NCBI GenBank assembly: GCA_037013685.1
Contig: CM072887.1
Location: 91,160,347 to 91,224,346 of the forward strand
Length of the DNA: 64,000 nt
Direction of reading: 5' to 3'
Origin: Acridotheres tristis
Taxonomy: Eukaryota > Chordata > Aves > Passeriformes > Sturnidae
Part shown: positions 1 through 11,761 of the stretch, one piece after another
How positions within the stretch are numbered: position 1 is the stretch's first letter
Layout of the letters: every line of letters starts with the position of its first letter
Program-made: the position numbers and the translations under genes
Notes under the pieces: generated by a model
Told to the model about the DNA's origin: nothing
Databases searched by the model: none
What the model saw: the letters and a program-made list of their open reading frames with translations, nothing else

Positions 1-535
1 TTGTTTTTTCTTGGTTCTGAAGGTCTTTCCTTGATAAAAAAGAGCTCTTTTAGGAGCTTCTTTATAAGACTAGGAAAAAACCATATAGTTACAGTACACT
101 CAACCAGGAATACTAAGTATGGCTTAGAGGAATACTGTGTCAAGTCACATCTTAGGTAACAGCATGCTTTTAATGACCAAGGTTTTTATTACCAGTTATG
201 GGAGTCCTGGATTTATTCAAATTCTCTGCTTTACAGAACACATCAGAAATAATGCAAGGAATCCAGACATAAATAAACTGTTTAATAATAATTAACAATT
301 CTGTCTGGAGAACTGCTTTGTTCACCCTAGATTAGAGCCTGGCTGTGACAAATGGAACAAATGTGGACAGCTAAAAAGTTAAGAGGATAGTTCAGAAAAA
401 GAAAAGCCAACAGGATAGCACAGATACATTTTAAGTCTTCTTCATCTTCATCTTCATAAGCTTTTCTTCATCTTTCTAATCAAAGAGGTAGACTAACAGA
501 TGAAATTATATCAGCCTAATTAACAGATTAAATGA
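1..535. other. AT-rich unique DNA, no gene seen
   Basis: No open frame of note and no recognised transposon. The only local structure is a short (TTCATC)n-like pyrimidine run at about 434-476, too short and imperfect to mean more than a small microsatellite. The 3' end grades into the ATATT repeat that follows. Confidence 0.6.
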
Positions 536-754
536 TAATATACATTATATTATCATATTTTATTATATTAAATATTATATCATATTATATCATATCATAT
601 TACATTATATTTTAGTATATTAAATATTATATTATATTATATTATATTATATTATATTATATTATATTATATTATATTATATTATATTTATTATATTATA
701 TTATATTATATTATATTATATTATATTATATTATATTATATTTATTATATTATT
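536..754. repeat. (ATATT)n pentanucleotide microsatellite
   Basis: A degenerate leader (536-624; mixed TATCAT and TAAATATT units) runs into an almost pure ATATT array from about 625 to 754, roughly 25 units. Single TTTATT interruptions sit near 690 and 742. The array has no G or C at all. The degenerate flank and pure core suggest a recently expanded repeat that may vary in length between individuals. Confidence 0.95.
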
Positions 755-3700
755 ACATACCTAGTCCTTTTCTCCACTTGGTATTTTTGGTATGCATAAC
801 TAGTTAGAAATATGCTGTGGAGAAACTGTTTTATGTTTTGGCTAAGTGTCATCTGCTCTGTACTGCTTTTATCTGAAAAATCAGATGGCAATTTAATAGC
901 CAGTTTAAATCTGATTTTCTGTAAATTATTTTATGTCTGATAAAACTGTGGTAAATTACATTTAATAAGTAACCCTGTACTAAGCTCCAGTGTAAGTATT
1001 GTTTTTTAAATTGTAAAATAATGTCATCTTTCATTTAAACTCAACAAATTATAGTATGTCACTCTCTGTTTGATCCATTCTTAATTTGAAAACTCATGAA
1101 TTAACATATACAGTTCTGTGGTCTTGTAAATTGCTTTTTGAAATAACTTGGTTTTTTTCTGCCTCACATTACTGTACTGTGTGAAAATTACTTGCATCAT
1201 GAGATGACAAAGGAAACTCATGACATCTGACCATATTGGTCTTGTACTGCTTCCTTCTTTTTGCACAGATTTCATAATCTAGATGTATGTCACTTGCATC
1301 ATTAAAAACTGTCTTCATTCATAAAGAAATTCTAGGATGTATGGCGGGGTTAAATTACTCTCACTTAATAATCACTTTCAGGTTGTTTCTTTTTTCACAT
1401 ACACACACTAACTGGTCCCTTAAAGCATCATTTAGGGTCTCTGAACTGGCAATGCTCTGTTAATTTTCCTAATTCAGCCACTTAAAAAAAAACAAAACAA
1501 ACAAATGTGAAAGCAGTCTGAAGTCACCAGCAGCTGAGGGAATAAGTAATGCTGTGTAGTTTCCACAATCTATGTAAATGTTTTGTCCACTGGTTTAAAA
1601 GTAGCACTTAGTTTATGTAACAGCTTATAAAGGTTAGCCATCATTACACTCACTAAAACCACAAAGTACAGGGGTTCTTTTGCAACTTAGACTATTAAGT
1701 AGTTCATATTATTTTAAGCCTGAGATAAAGGTGGGGTAATTCTCTACTGAGCTATCAAACAATTCCATTTTCTCCAAGTTAGACATTAACCTTTTTTTCT
1801 GTTTTAAAGAGGTGATTTTCTCACAGTCCCAGTAATTACATGTTTCTTTCTTCCTTATATTTTTTGCTAAACTTTAATCCTTTTTCTTTTACAATTTTTA
1901 TGGGAAGTAATTCTGTCCTCTGTGTTTTGTTCTTTGCAACTTTCTTAATAATTATATTATAAAGAAATAATGAATTTTATGGAGTAAATTACATATGTAA
2001 GTTTTGACTATTCAGCTAAAAGTATTTTGGATCTAAGAAATGGTGAAATACTCATAATAAAAGAATTTTAAAATAATTTAAGGGCATATTATCAACTTCT
2101 TTTACACCCAGTATATAGAGAACAATTCATTTGCATACTTTTCAACTGCATTCAGTGCCTATGCCTTTCATAGACATGAAAATATGAGGGTTTGCAGCAT
2201 ATTATCTTTATATTTCCCTTGCTTATACATTGTCTGCTTTTCAGTGCAACATTTAGCCATGTGTAGCATGAAAACAAAATCTTTCTTCTTAACAGGAGTT
2301 GATGCCATGTGGCAAAAAAACCCCACCTATTCATGGACACTGCTGAATTGATTTATGAAATAAACCAAGCAAGGCCGTGTCAGGAGTAGCTCAGCATTCA
2401 TGCACACACAGAGGTACACGTGCATGTACTGTAGTAGGGCACAAGGAAGTCATTTTTACAAGTAGATTGTGATTTTAGTCTGAATATAGGCAGGATATAA
2501 TCATAGGCCTTGGTTGTAGAGAGCTATATGTTAGTACCTGAGTGACTGCTCTGTAAGCTGAGCTTGTGATGTCAGCGTGCACTGCCTTTAATTATGTCCT
2601 GTACCAGCTAATTCCTAAGGAGAGTGTAAGAACACAGTGACCAAAATGAACCTCCATGTACCACATGGAAAGTTGGGTATTGTACAGATTGGTAGCTTTG
2701 CTCACTTGGAAAAATATTTTTAAAATGTGAGAAAATGTGAGAAACACTTCAGCCACAGAGGGGAACTCTGATCAGCATGCCATAGTCAAAAACCAGGTTC
2801 TCATCCAGCAGTGCAACAGACACCGTTCCCAGCATTGGATGGCATAAGATTGCTGTGATATTTTCCATAATTTCTATCCTTTACACAATAAAACAGATAA
2901 ACCTGAGTTTTTCTAAATGAGATCCCAAAAGAACTGGTACTGGTCTGACAGGTCAAGTCAATGGTGATATCACACTACACCTTTCCAGCAGTCTCAGGTA
3001 GAGTTCTGACACCTCTTGGTCCAGGGGCCCTGCCATGGCTCATCCCCCTCAGTTCATTTATATGTTGTCCTGTATGCTGCATCTTACACTGTTTGATCAT
3101 AACTCGTGGTCAAGGCAAGGTTGTAATGTTCTTGTGATAATCACCTGGAAGCCCTTTTCTATTCATTTTTAAGTCTTTGCAAAGTCTTAAAAAATACTTA
3201 GAAGTAACCTGCTTTCATTATAATCAAGTAATCTTTTTAAGAAATGATTGTTCAGCTGGCAATGAGAGCAAGTCAGTGCAATGTCCTGTAACTGTCTGGT
3301 TTGATTGCAGCATCAATTTGATCAAATTACAGTTGATGAGTATTTCCAGTAGAAGTCACTTTGCATGCCTGTTTCCAGTTTTAGAAAACTGTTTGGGTAA
3401 GTGAAGGAGTATTAACAGTAAAAGTAAACAAGAAGATGATTAGATGAGCAACAGATTTCATTCTCCTGCTAAAGATACATTGATACATCTTTTTAAGAAC
3501 TTGTAGTAGAGAGCAGATTGACAGCTTTATTGGTTTTATGTTGGATTATTTAAGTAATATTTCTGACAACAAGAAATGAAAGAACAAATTAAATGATCCA
3601 TCCATTTTCAATAACTTGTTAAATATACTTGCAAAGCTGATCTTCCCAATTCAAAAGAAAAAAAATAGTGTTTTCTATCAGTAACATGAATTTTGTCTAC

Positions 3701-5474
3701 AAAATGAAACAAATCTGCAGCTTAAAAACTGACAGCTGAACAAATAACCACTGTTACAAAATCAGCTATTTTATTTATATACTTGAAAAGGTTTGCAGTT
3801 GTGTGGGCTGCAGAGATTGTTCTTTCACAGAGCCCAAATCTACTTAAAAAACCCCAATACACAAAACAAACAAAACACACACGGTCCTCAACAAACCCTG
3901 AAGTTTGTCTAGCCTACCAATTCAGCCCTAATTCTACACTTATATAAGGAAAAAGATCAAAGAGAAGGTATGCCTTCAGATATTGAAGCAATTTTCCTGC
4001 CTATGGATGCTTAATGTCACTCTACCTCATTACAATAGCCCACACCAGGGCACTTCTCTGATGCTGAGGTATAATTGCTGAGATTCTCCTGCCTCTCCCT
4101 CCTGGGAGGCAGGGGCATCAATGTAGGTATCTCTGCCCATAGCTATCCATTCACACTAAACTTTCAGGTATATTTCCCTTTGAGATTTGTGTGTCTTTGA
4201 GAAACTTAAGAATTTTGACAATGAATCACAAGTCTTTAGGCATAGATATGGTTACAGATGAACAACTTGACTTCGAGTGGATTATTTTCACATGATTTTG
4301 TTTCCTATTTTCCTTGAAACATTAGCATAATGTTATAACATTAAATCTTAGTCACCAAATTCTATCAGCAAAGAACTTGAGACAGAAATTAAATCCTCAA
4401 ACTGTCTAACAGTTTGGAATTATAGCAATTGGATTAAATAATTTCTTCCCTCCCTAAGAACATTGAGAATAATTTCACAACTAAATATTGAAAGTTTCTT
4501 TGTCATGCTTTATTGGAAACCACTGCTAATGATGGGACAGTATAGATGCTTTTTTTCACCATTGAGTAAAATTGCAGTTAAAAAACAGCAAACCAAGTTT
4601 CCTTCATCTGTAAAACTTTTGGCAATTACTTATGTGAAAGACTATTTCTTATTTATAATATAACCCCTATAAGATTCTATGCTACAGTTAGTACTATTAT
4701 TTCAGGTCCATTAGTGCTAAGTTTCATTTTTAAAGGTCTCTCAGGGCAGCTAAAATAATAGCAAAAATTTGAAGACATACGCCACTAATGAAGTCTATTT
4801 CATAACCTCAGAGCTATGTTCTTGCACCATTTTGACAAAAAGTAATTACTTTCTTTATTTTACCCAAAGGCTAAACTTCTAATATAAGAAAGAAAGAGAG
4901 TGGGAAAAATACACATTGAATTAAATGTGCAGAATAGGTAAAAAATGGCATGACATAATGCTTAATAGTAAGCCTATAAGCACTAACTGAAACTATTCAT
5001 ATACCCACCAAAAAGAAGGTAAGAGTAGAATTGTTTGCTAGTTTTCCAGTAAACACTGTTTTTAAGACAGAAGAAATGTACACACACGTATATATTTATC
5101 TGCTCATTTTTATTTTAATCAGAGTGAATTATTCATGTCACTAATAGTGACTGTAGTTTGAGAGCAAAGTAAGCTTGAGTTCTGGTTAGTAATATATATA
5201 TTTTTTTTCATAACAGGTGTTACATTCTGATATAAAATTTCCCATGCTGAATTTCATCAGTATCATTTTGAGAGGTTTTTTGGTTGTTCTTAACAATTGC
5301 AAGAATTTTTTGGTTTTTTTGTTTTTTTTTTTAGTTTTTCTTCCTTACCTCAAAAGCAATTCCAAGATTTTGCCATTTTTAAGAGGGGTGGCTACAAGAA
5401 CAGTGACCTCTAATCCAAACTGTATTTGCTAAGAAGAATAGATATAAGATGCTATTATTGCTGTTTATTTTCAG
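755..5474. other. AT-rich unique DNA, no gene seen
   Basis: About 4.7 kb without a recognisable exon or transposon. The ORFs are short (75 codons or less), have no domain signature and match chance expectation for this composition. Local details: an A/C-only tract at 3849-3889, a small imperfect GC-rich inverted repeat near 4095-4118, and a T/G-rich run at 5270-5340. The slightly GC-richer part at 2740-3060 holds nothing I recognise. Confidence 0.6.
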
Positions 5475-5562
5475 ATTTCTGCTCTGTGGCATGCACAAAA
5501 CAGCCCCTCTAGTCCAGAGTAGAGGAGCAGCACAGACCAGAGAAGCAAGATTCTCACCCAAG
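5475..5562 (+). other. Candidate exon (88 bp, unassigned)
   Basis: A pyrimidine-rich tract ending TTTATTTTCAG at 5474 gives a good 3' splice signal, and CCCAAG|GTGAGA at 5562/5563 is a near-perfect 5' splice signal. Of the three plus-strand frames only one is open: it uses the first base to finish a codon and then reads 29 codons ending at a codon boundary. The segment is clearly richer in G+C than its surroundings. The peptide has no domain I recognise. The donor lies inside a perfect hairpin (5550-5570). It could be a coding exon, a non-coding RNA exon or chance; splice-like pairs of this size are common in 64 kb. Confidence 0.2.
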
Positions 5563-5663
5563 GTGAGAATGCCAACCCCTGGCTGATGGTTGGGCTCCTG
5601 TGCCAAACAGGAGTCTCCACCTTGGGCTCAGGTTTCCCCACGATGCCAGACACACCAGTGTGT
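5506..5663. other. Cluster of four short perfect inverted repeats
   Basis: Four uninterrupted inverted repeats lie in 158 bp. They are 5506-5525 (6-bp arms CCTCTA/TAGAGG, 8-nt loop), 5550-5570 (9-bp arms ATTCTCACC/GGTGAGAAT, 3-nt loop), 5595-5613 (7-bp arms CTCCTGT/ACAGGAG, 5-nt loop) and 5650-5663 (6-bp arms ACACAC/GTGTGT, 2-nt gap). Their centres fall about 44, 44 and 53 bp apart. The segment is GC-richer than its flanks. The hairpins are read directly; any role as structured RNA or protein-binding sites is inference. Confidence 0.5.
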
Positions 5664-8600
5664 TTTCTCCTGTGCTCCTGCATTTCAACTGCTTTACAGT
5701 TCTTTTATTTGCATCAGCTCACTGGCTTAAATCACCACTGGCATCTCCCAATGACCATCACCAGATTTTTGTAACCTTCTGCCTCAAATGTGTTAGAAAA
5801 TTCTGCAATTGTTTTTGGGTTTTGTTTGGTTGTTTGGTTTTTCGGTGTTGTGGTTTTTTTTTTTTTTTTACCTTGTTTTTGTTTTTGTTTTTTTCTTTTC
5901 CACACATTCCAGGTTAATCTAGTAATTTAGAGATGGGCAGATCTAGTTGAAGGCTCATTATTTTGGGTTGTTCTTTCAGGTAGGCTTCATTATCTGAAAT
6001 TAGTGCTAAAAGATGTTGTATTCTGCATGGCTTGTGGAGACTGCAGAGCATATTAGTTAGATGAGAGGCATATTATGAAACCTCCATCAGACAATCCTTT
6101 ACCTGCCCAAAAAGATCATGTTTCTGTTCAGGGTGACAAAAATACTCCAAAGAAGCTGTGAGTTCAACTGATTTAATTAAGTAAATATTAAATACTTTTT
6201 ATAACATTAATTCCAAGCTGGGTCTATGTGCTGAGCTCTAAATCAATTTTAAATGATCTAGAGCTATCCTGGTTAAATAGGGTCTGAATCTATCTGTGCT
6301 GCTTCCACAGCATTCCCAGAGCTCAGATTACATTTTGAAACATGGTTCATGAGGATATTTAGCATCTTTATTAATAAAAGGATTTAGACATCTTCTAAGG
6401 GAAATAAGTCCCTCAATAATTTGGATAGAATACCAGCCATTGATAGATAGTTCCTTTACTGTGTTTAAAACTGTGTTTAAAATATGGTTTCATCATTGCA
6501 TAGTATCTAGTAGGATATTACAAAATAAGAGTAGAAAGAAATCAGAAGCCATTTCAATGTGCTCTTTTCAACCTCTCTCCAATCAAAACATTACTTTTTT
6601 GATCGTGGCTTACTGTCATCAAGTACCCACCTTTTGCTTAGCCACATTACACTACATACTGAATTTACAAAAAAACCTTACCACAAACCTGGTCAACCAG
6701 CTCAATATCTTTCCATTTCTGATCTCTGTGTTGAAGAACTAAGTCCGTCATTCACAGACTAGAGAGGAAAATTAAATAAAAACTCTTACAGTGAAACATA
6801 ACTATCCATCTATTCAACAATTTTTTCACACTTCTACTTTAATTCTGTTTCTGTCTTCTTTGAAGAAGACTACAAAATGTCAGAGAAGTAGATATCGTGA
6901 AGGAAATTCTAGGAAAACAAAAATATTTGAGAAAAATATCTCCAATGATGGGATAAAGCAAAGAAGCAGAATTCTCTGAATTACAGAGAGTTATTACATT
7001 AATTATGGAGTCATTTTGACATAAGTAAATAGCCCAATTACAAAGATTGAAAAATAAAGAGGCACATTATGTTGATGTCTGATAACCTGGAAATCTGTGA
7101 AAGCCATAAATATACTCCTGTTGTTTTATTTTTTGTATGAGTGCCTCTTAAGTGAATCTTCCAAATTGAAGTGGACGTATATGTAAGAAGCCAAAATTTA
7201 CTTCAACTCTATTTCCTGCAAGGTTAGCTTGAAAGAAATGGGGTTTCACACATTGAATTAAGGACAGGTTTCCTTGCATTGCAATCATGTGAAGGGAGAA
7301 ACATCTTGCAGAGTTCCAGAGTCAAAAAATGGACAGAGAACTCATGGCCATTAAGAATGAACTGTTCTGCAGTCACAGTGTTTCAGACAATGTTACTAGT
7401 AATTATTATGTTAAAAAATATTAATAAAAGTACCATATCATAAAAATGGGTTATAGAAAAGCAACACAACATTAAATATAAATACCTTTTCTGATTGTTA
7501 TGTAATCTAGTGTTTGGAAGTAATATTTATTTTTACCTTTTCAAAACTAGATTCCAATGAAGATTTTAGATTTTATGCATACTTGCCATATTGGTAATTT
7601 TGAAGTTACATCAATGTTGAGAAAAATTAAGTCTGAGACCTTCATATCATGGTGGTCCATAATTAATTGTTTAACATAAAATAGGTGAATTAAGGCAATA
7701 AAGATATAGGAATGAAACAAAACAGATTTTTAAACCCTGGAATCTGGATAAAATATTTTCATATTTCTCAAGATGCTGGACTGTAGTTTTTAAATGACAT
7801 TTGAACTCTAGCTCCTCACTAAATAAATTTTAAGAAAAACTAAAAGAAAGCAAAGTTCTCTCAAGCCAGATGCTAATTAAGCATAGTTATTAATTATTTT
7901 GACTAACAAGCTCAAAGATCATCTGAGAAATGGTTCTAATTAGATATTTAGGATCTCAAGACAAATCTGTAGAAAAGTGTATAAAAGCAGAAAAGCATAG
8001 TAAAATATATTGCACTTGGGATAGAGTTTATGTCAGTATGAATGAAGTTCAGGCAATATCCATGCAAAGGTCAGATATTTTTGAAATATTTAGGGAAGTA
8101 GCTACAGGGTAGGCTAAGGGTGAAGTCTAAATTGGATGAACAACAAAAAAATTCCACTATGAATTTTCCATACTATTAGTAGCCATAGGATTTTCTGCTA
8201 TTTGACATTTTAAACTTTATCATCTTTTCCTTCCTTTACAGCAACAGTGGTTACAGTTTGCTCCAAAAGGGGCAAGAAATAAGTAGACAAAAAGACAAAT
8301 AATTCTTCTCTACCAACTCTTTATGTGGACATTTGTGACTGTTGCAAGCTTTGAATTTCAACAGTTCTGGAGAAAGTAAGCACACTTGTTTTCAGGGCAG
8401 CCTTTAAATTTCCTTGACCTTAAGTGATGTGACATTAAATCAAGTTACACTAAGGAAACAGCCCTGACCATTCTGACACCTGATTTCTCACTTGTGATGG
8501 ATGAAGACATCTATATACTAATTCTCTTAGATTTACAGCTGTTGTTAGGAACAGTAACGATGGTCTTCTTGAATCTGAACAGTCTTACATGAAGTGAAGG

Positions 8601-9231
8601 GATTGCCCAAGTGAGCTTTTTGCCCTTTAAGGATCACAATTTCTTTTTATAATTTCCAGAGACCTTTTGTCTGAATAAGGACCATAGAAGCTTATGATGA
8701 GTGAGTGTTAGGAAAACTCGGAAACATTAATGGAAAAAATTACTGAGAAATTTTAGTACTAACAAGTCAATGTAAGCAGTGAAAATTGTTTTTAAAGAAA
8801 TTGATTTTCAGTAGATTTGGTGAAATACAGAGAGATGGATTAAAAAATTAAACTTTCTTAAAAATCAAAAATGTTTCCAACCTTTGTAAAATAGAATCAA
8901 TATAACCTTCTTTATTCCTCTAGACACTTTAATTTTTAACCAGGCAGTATTAACTATTCCTGACTTAGAAATGTGTGTAGCTGAATACATGTCTGTTATT
9001 AAGCAGTTAATATAGATATAAATATCTGTGCCTTCTTTTTGAATACACTAGAGTAAGTTAATTGAAGTACAGTACTTATCCTTTTGATTTTCACTATACT
9101 CCTTGGAAACAACATAATTTGCTGCATTTTCCCAAGATGAAAGCTACTTTAAATTATACAGTGTTGATACTAATCCATCAAATATTGGTTTATGCAAGCT
9201 GTCCCCAGGACCTAGTAGATACCAAAGGACT
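5664..9231. other. AT-rich unique DNA with one G/T tract
   Basis: No exon or transposon recognised. A G/T-dominated tract at 5809-5899 (poly-T with GG interruptions) follows the hairpin cluster and explains the 105-codon open frame at 5600-5917, which is therefore not a gene. The rest, 5900-9231, is AT-rich with only chance ORFs. Short intervals resemble splice acceptors (for example a CTTTACAG at 8242), but all three downstream frames are closed within about 20 codons. Confidence 0.6.
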
Positions 9232-9252
9232 TGCAGGTGAAGTTCACCTGCA
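9232..9252. promoter_or_regulatory. Perfect palindrome with two E-boxes
   Basis: TGCAGGTGAA, one central G, then TTCACCTGCA: a perfect inverted repeat with 10-bp arms. Each arm holds a CAGGTG/CACCTG core, the E-box form favoured by ZEB, SNAI and E-protein type factors. The symmetry is read directly. A regulatory role is only suggested by the motif, and no promoter or gene is visible nearby. A 21-bp perfect palindrome of this kind is unusual for random AT-rich DNA. Confidence 0.3.
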
Positions 9253-9384
9253 TGTTTACAGGTTATTAAAATTCTAATCTTTGATGTTCATGGCAGTTAT
9301 CTCTGTCCTTGCATTTGTCATAGAAAATAAATAATGAAAAGAAAAATTTGCATGGTCAGTTCTATGACTTGATTAAGTAAGACA

Positions 9385-9528
9385 CTGAGATTAGCTCAAT
9401 TGGTTAGAGCATGGTACTAAAAATGCCAAGATTGTAGATTTGATCGCTGGATGGGCCATTCATTTAAGCACTGGACTCGATGATGCTTGTGGGTGACTTC
9501 CGACTCAGAATATTCTGTGATTCTGTCA
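9385..9528 (+). mobile_element. tRNA-Ile-derived SINE with CR1-like tail (TguSINE1-like)
   Basis: The 5' half follows a tRNA-Ile gene: an A-box-like TTAGCTCAATTGGTTAGAGC at 9391, an anticodon-arm region with GGTACTAAAAATGCCAAG, and a B-box-like GATTTGATCGC at 9437-9447. The 3' half (about 9470-9528) carries the CR1-type end (CTGGACTCGATGATGCTTGT, then ATTCTGTGATTCTGTCA). A tRNA-Ile head joined to a CR1 tail is the known architecture of the songbird SINE TguSINE1, which is thought to be mobilised by CR1. Mismatches in both boxes and the D-arm mean it is not a functional tRNA gene. As expected for CR1-type insertion, no clear target duplication is seen. Confidence 0.82.
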
Positions 9529-11690
9529 AAATTAGTTACTATGAATTTCCAGGAAAATGCTAGGTATTCACTATTTTCTGTATAATTTGAGACTGGGTTA
9601 CTTAGCCTTCATATTAACTCTTCCAGGATTCTCTTCAAGCAAGAACAGAAAATGTAGGGACAAATCTTTGTCTCAGAAAAATTATCGGAAATATCCAAAT
9701 TAATTTTGGATTACTCTGATTTAAAAAAATGTTAGAGGAGCAGATATTTAGCATGTTAGCTGTATCTCGGTAACTCAGAATGTAGAATCATAGATTATCA
9801 AGTTCTGGCTACTAAATTCATGGTTTATGTTTTAAAAATGTTTGTGTTACATTTGCAGGTTTTGTTAAATGACCTTAGCAAACATTAAGAAATGTGGTTT
9901 TTCCGTCCCAGGGTCCTTTTAAAAGAAATTATGCCTTCAATTTAGAATAGCTGACTTGTTCTTTGTGGACTATTCAGATCAGTTTTAAGTATTCAAACCT
10001 TTAACTTTTATTGGAACTGTTGCTACTGTGCAAATCACATCTAATGTACTGGTATTTGTTGCTACCCTGCATTATTTCTTTATTATTTGAGCAATAAGCC
10101 AGTACACTCTTTCTTTGCCCATTGTAATTATCCACAACCACGGAATTTTTTCTTTTTTACCTTCAGGAAAGAAATGAGATGAAACAATATTGATTAGTAA
10201 AAAAGTAAAAATAGGATTAGTCCTCCAGCACAATTCCTTCTATGAAGAACTGTTTCGAAGGAAGGTTTTAGCACCTGAACAAGGATATCTGATGTGCCTG
10301 GGATCAGCACTAACTGCTGTTAGCTACATTGCTTTCATAAAATTGCATCATGCATCTGATCTTCTTCCCACAAAATTGGATTCCAAATGTTTCACAGCAT
10401 ACCAAGAATTTTTATTACATTCACAGTTTTAATACAATTTTTGCAATTAAATATAGAAGTAATAACGTTGTATATAGAGGTATTATATCTGTTTTTGCTG
10501 TCATGTGCTATTAGTAAAAGTCAATTTCTTGCAGTTATTTAAAGAAGTATCTGTAGATTCTATTTGTATGTATTTATGCAGGTTTAAGCAGATCTTGTTT
10601 ATATGTCCAGAAAAGTTTAATTTTCTAGACTTTTTCCAAATATTTTTGCCTTGATTCCTCAGCACTGGCTGCTTCTTGTCGTCTTTGACCTATTGTCTTC
10701 TACTTCATCCCCTATTCAATTGCCTTCAAATAGGATTTTATGAAAGAAGCAAGTTAAAAGTCTCACCAGTTTATGTTTTTGCTATAACATTAATACTTCT
10801 AACATCCTTGATCTGTTACCACTGAGCACTGTGCTCTGCAGCAATTTAGAAAAACATTACAGAATTATAAATTTTTAAGTATTTCATTCATGCCTTAAGT
10901 TAACAATGAGGTATGGTAATGCCATTTCTGACTTGAGTTTATAACTTAATAAATTGCTTACACTGCTTACATAATGTCAGTGCCAGAGTTTTCTGTGCCT
11001 TCATATGGATAATTCTATTTTTCATTTGATACATTTTTACAGCAGTTCCTTTCATTTTAAAATGATGAGATAGTTCCAGTTCCTAGTGCTGCAAACTTCA
11101 GAGGAGGTTTAATAAAAGAGGTTTGTATATGGATTTTCCTACCTTCTCTGGGCACTTTCTTCAATACTGGTTAGGCTTGAACTCACTGTAGTCCCCTGAT
11201 TATCCATTTTGCCTTCCCAATATGTATGCTTTCCTGAAGGGAGCTAACTGGAAGGGTTTCTGGCAGAGAGATTCATCACAACCTTGAAATAAATTGAATT
11301 AAAGATTGCACTTGTAAATAGTATGACCACTCTGAGGATGGAAGATTGGGCTTATTTGGGGAAGAATGCCTTTTCCATTTCTTGCTAATATAAACACTTC
11401 ACAAGAACTTTTATGTAACCTTATCTTTCACCTGCTTAAAAGACTATGGACTTTACAAAACCTTTTTGAATCATGTTCAAAATATTTTTGGGGCAATATA
11501 TACCTGTTGTGACTGTCATACACAAAGGATGCTGCAGTTCTGGAGGAAACCTGGGAGTTTGCAAACTTGTAAGGATCTTGTCAGAGTACACAATTTTGTG
11601 TTAATTTTATCCATTAAATGCTGACTCTTTTTTTTTGTCATAATGTCTGGTTATACCTGGTATTAGTAAATCAAATGACCAAAGGAAATA
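9529..11690. other. AT-rich unique DNA, no gene seen
   Basis: No transposon recognised. An 80-codon frame (10190-10432) follows a strong pyrimidine tract ending CTTCAG at 10166, but it is closed by an in-frame TGA just after that acceptor-like site, starts at TTG and shows no domain. I do not call it a gene. The interval is otherwise low-complexity AT-rich sequence. Confidence 0.55.
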
Positions 11691-11761
11691 GTAAAAACAA
11701 AAACAAAACCAGAAACAAAATAAACAACCAAAAAACAACCAAACAAATCAAACAAATAAAC
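11691..11761. repeat. A/C-only tract
   Basis: About 70 bp almost entirely of A and C on this strand (CAAA, CAAAA and CCAAA units). It belongs to a recurring class of strand-biased tracts in this window. Flanks show no clear transposon to which it could be the tail. Confidence 0.8.

Noticed and set aside
5600..5917. 105-codon plus-strand frame
   Set aside because: Its C-terminal half is the G/T tract at 5809-5899, and the frame begins at a non-ATG codon; no domain.
9385..9460. Functional tRNA-Ile gene
   Set aside because: Mismatches in stems and both promoter boxes, and a CR1-like tail; it is the head of a SINE.
10190..10432. 80-codon frame after a good acceptor-like tract
   Set aside because: An in-frame TGA lies between the acceptor and the frame, the start is TTG, and no donor or domain is seen.
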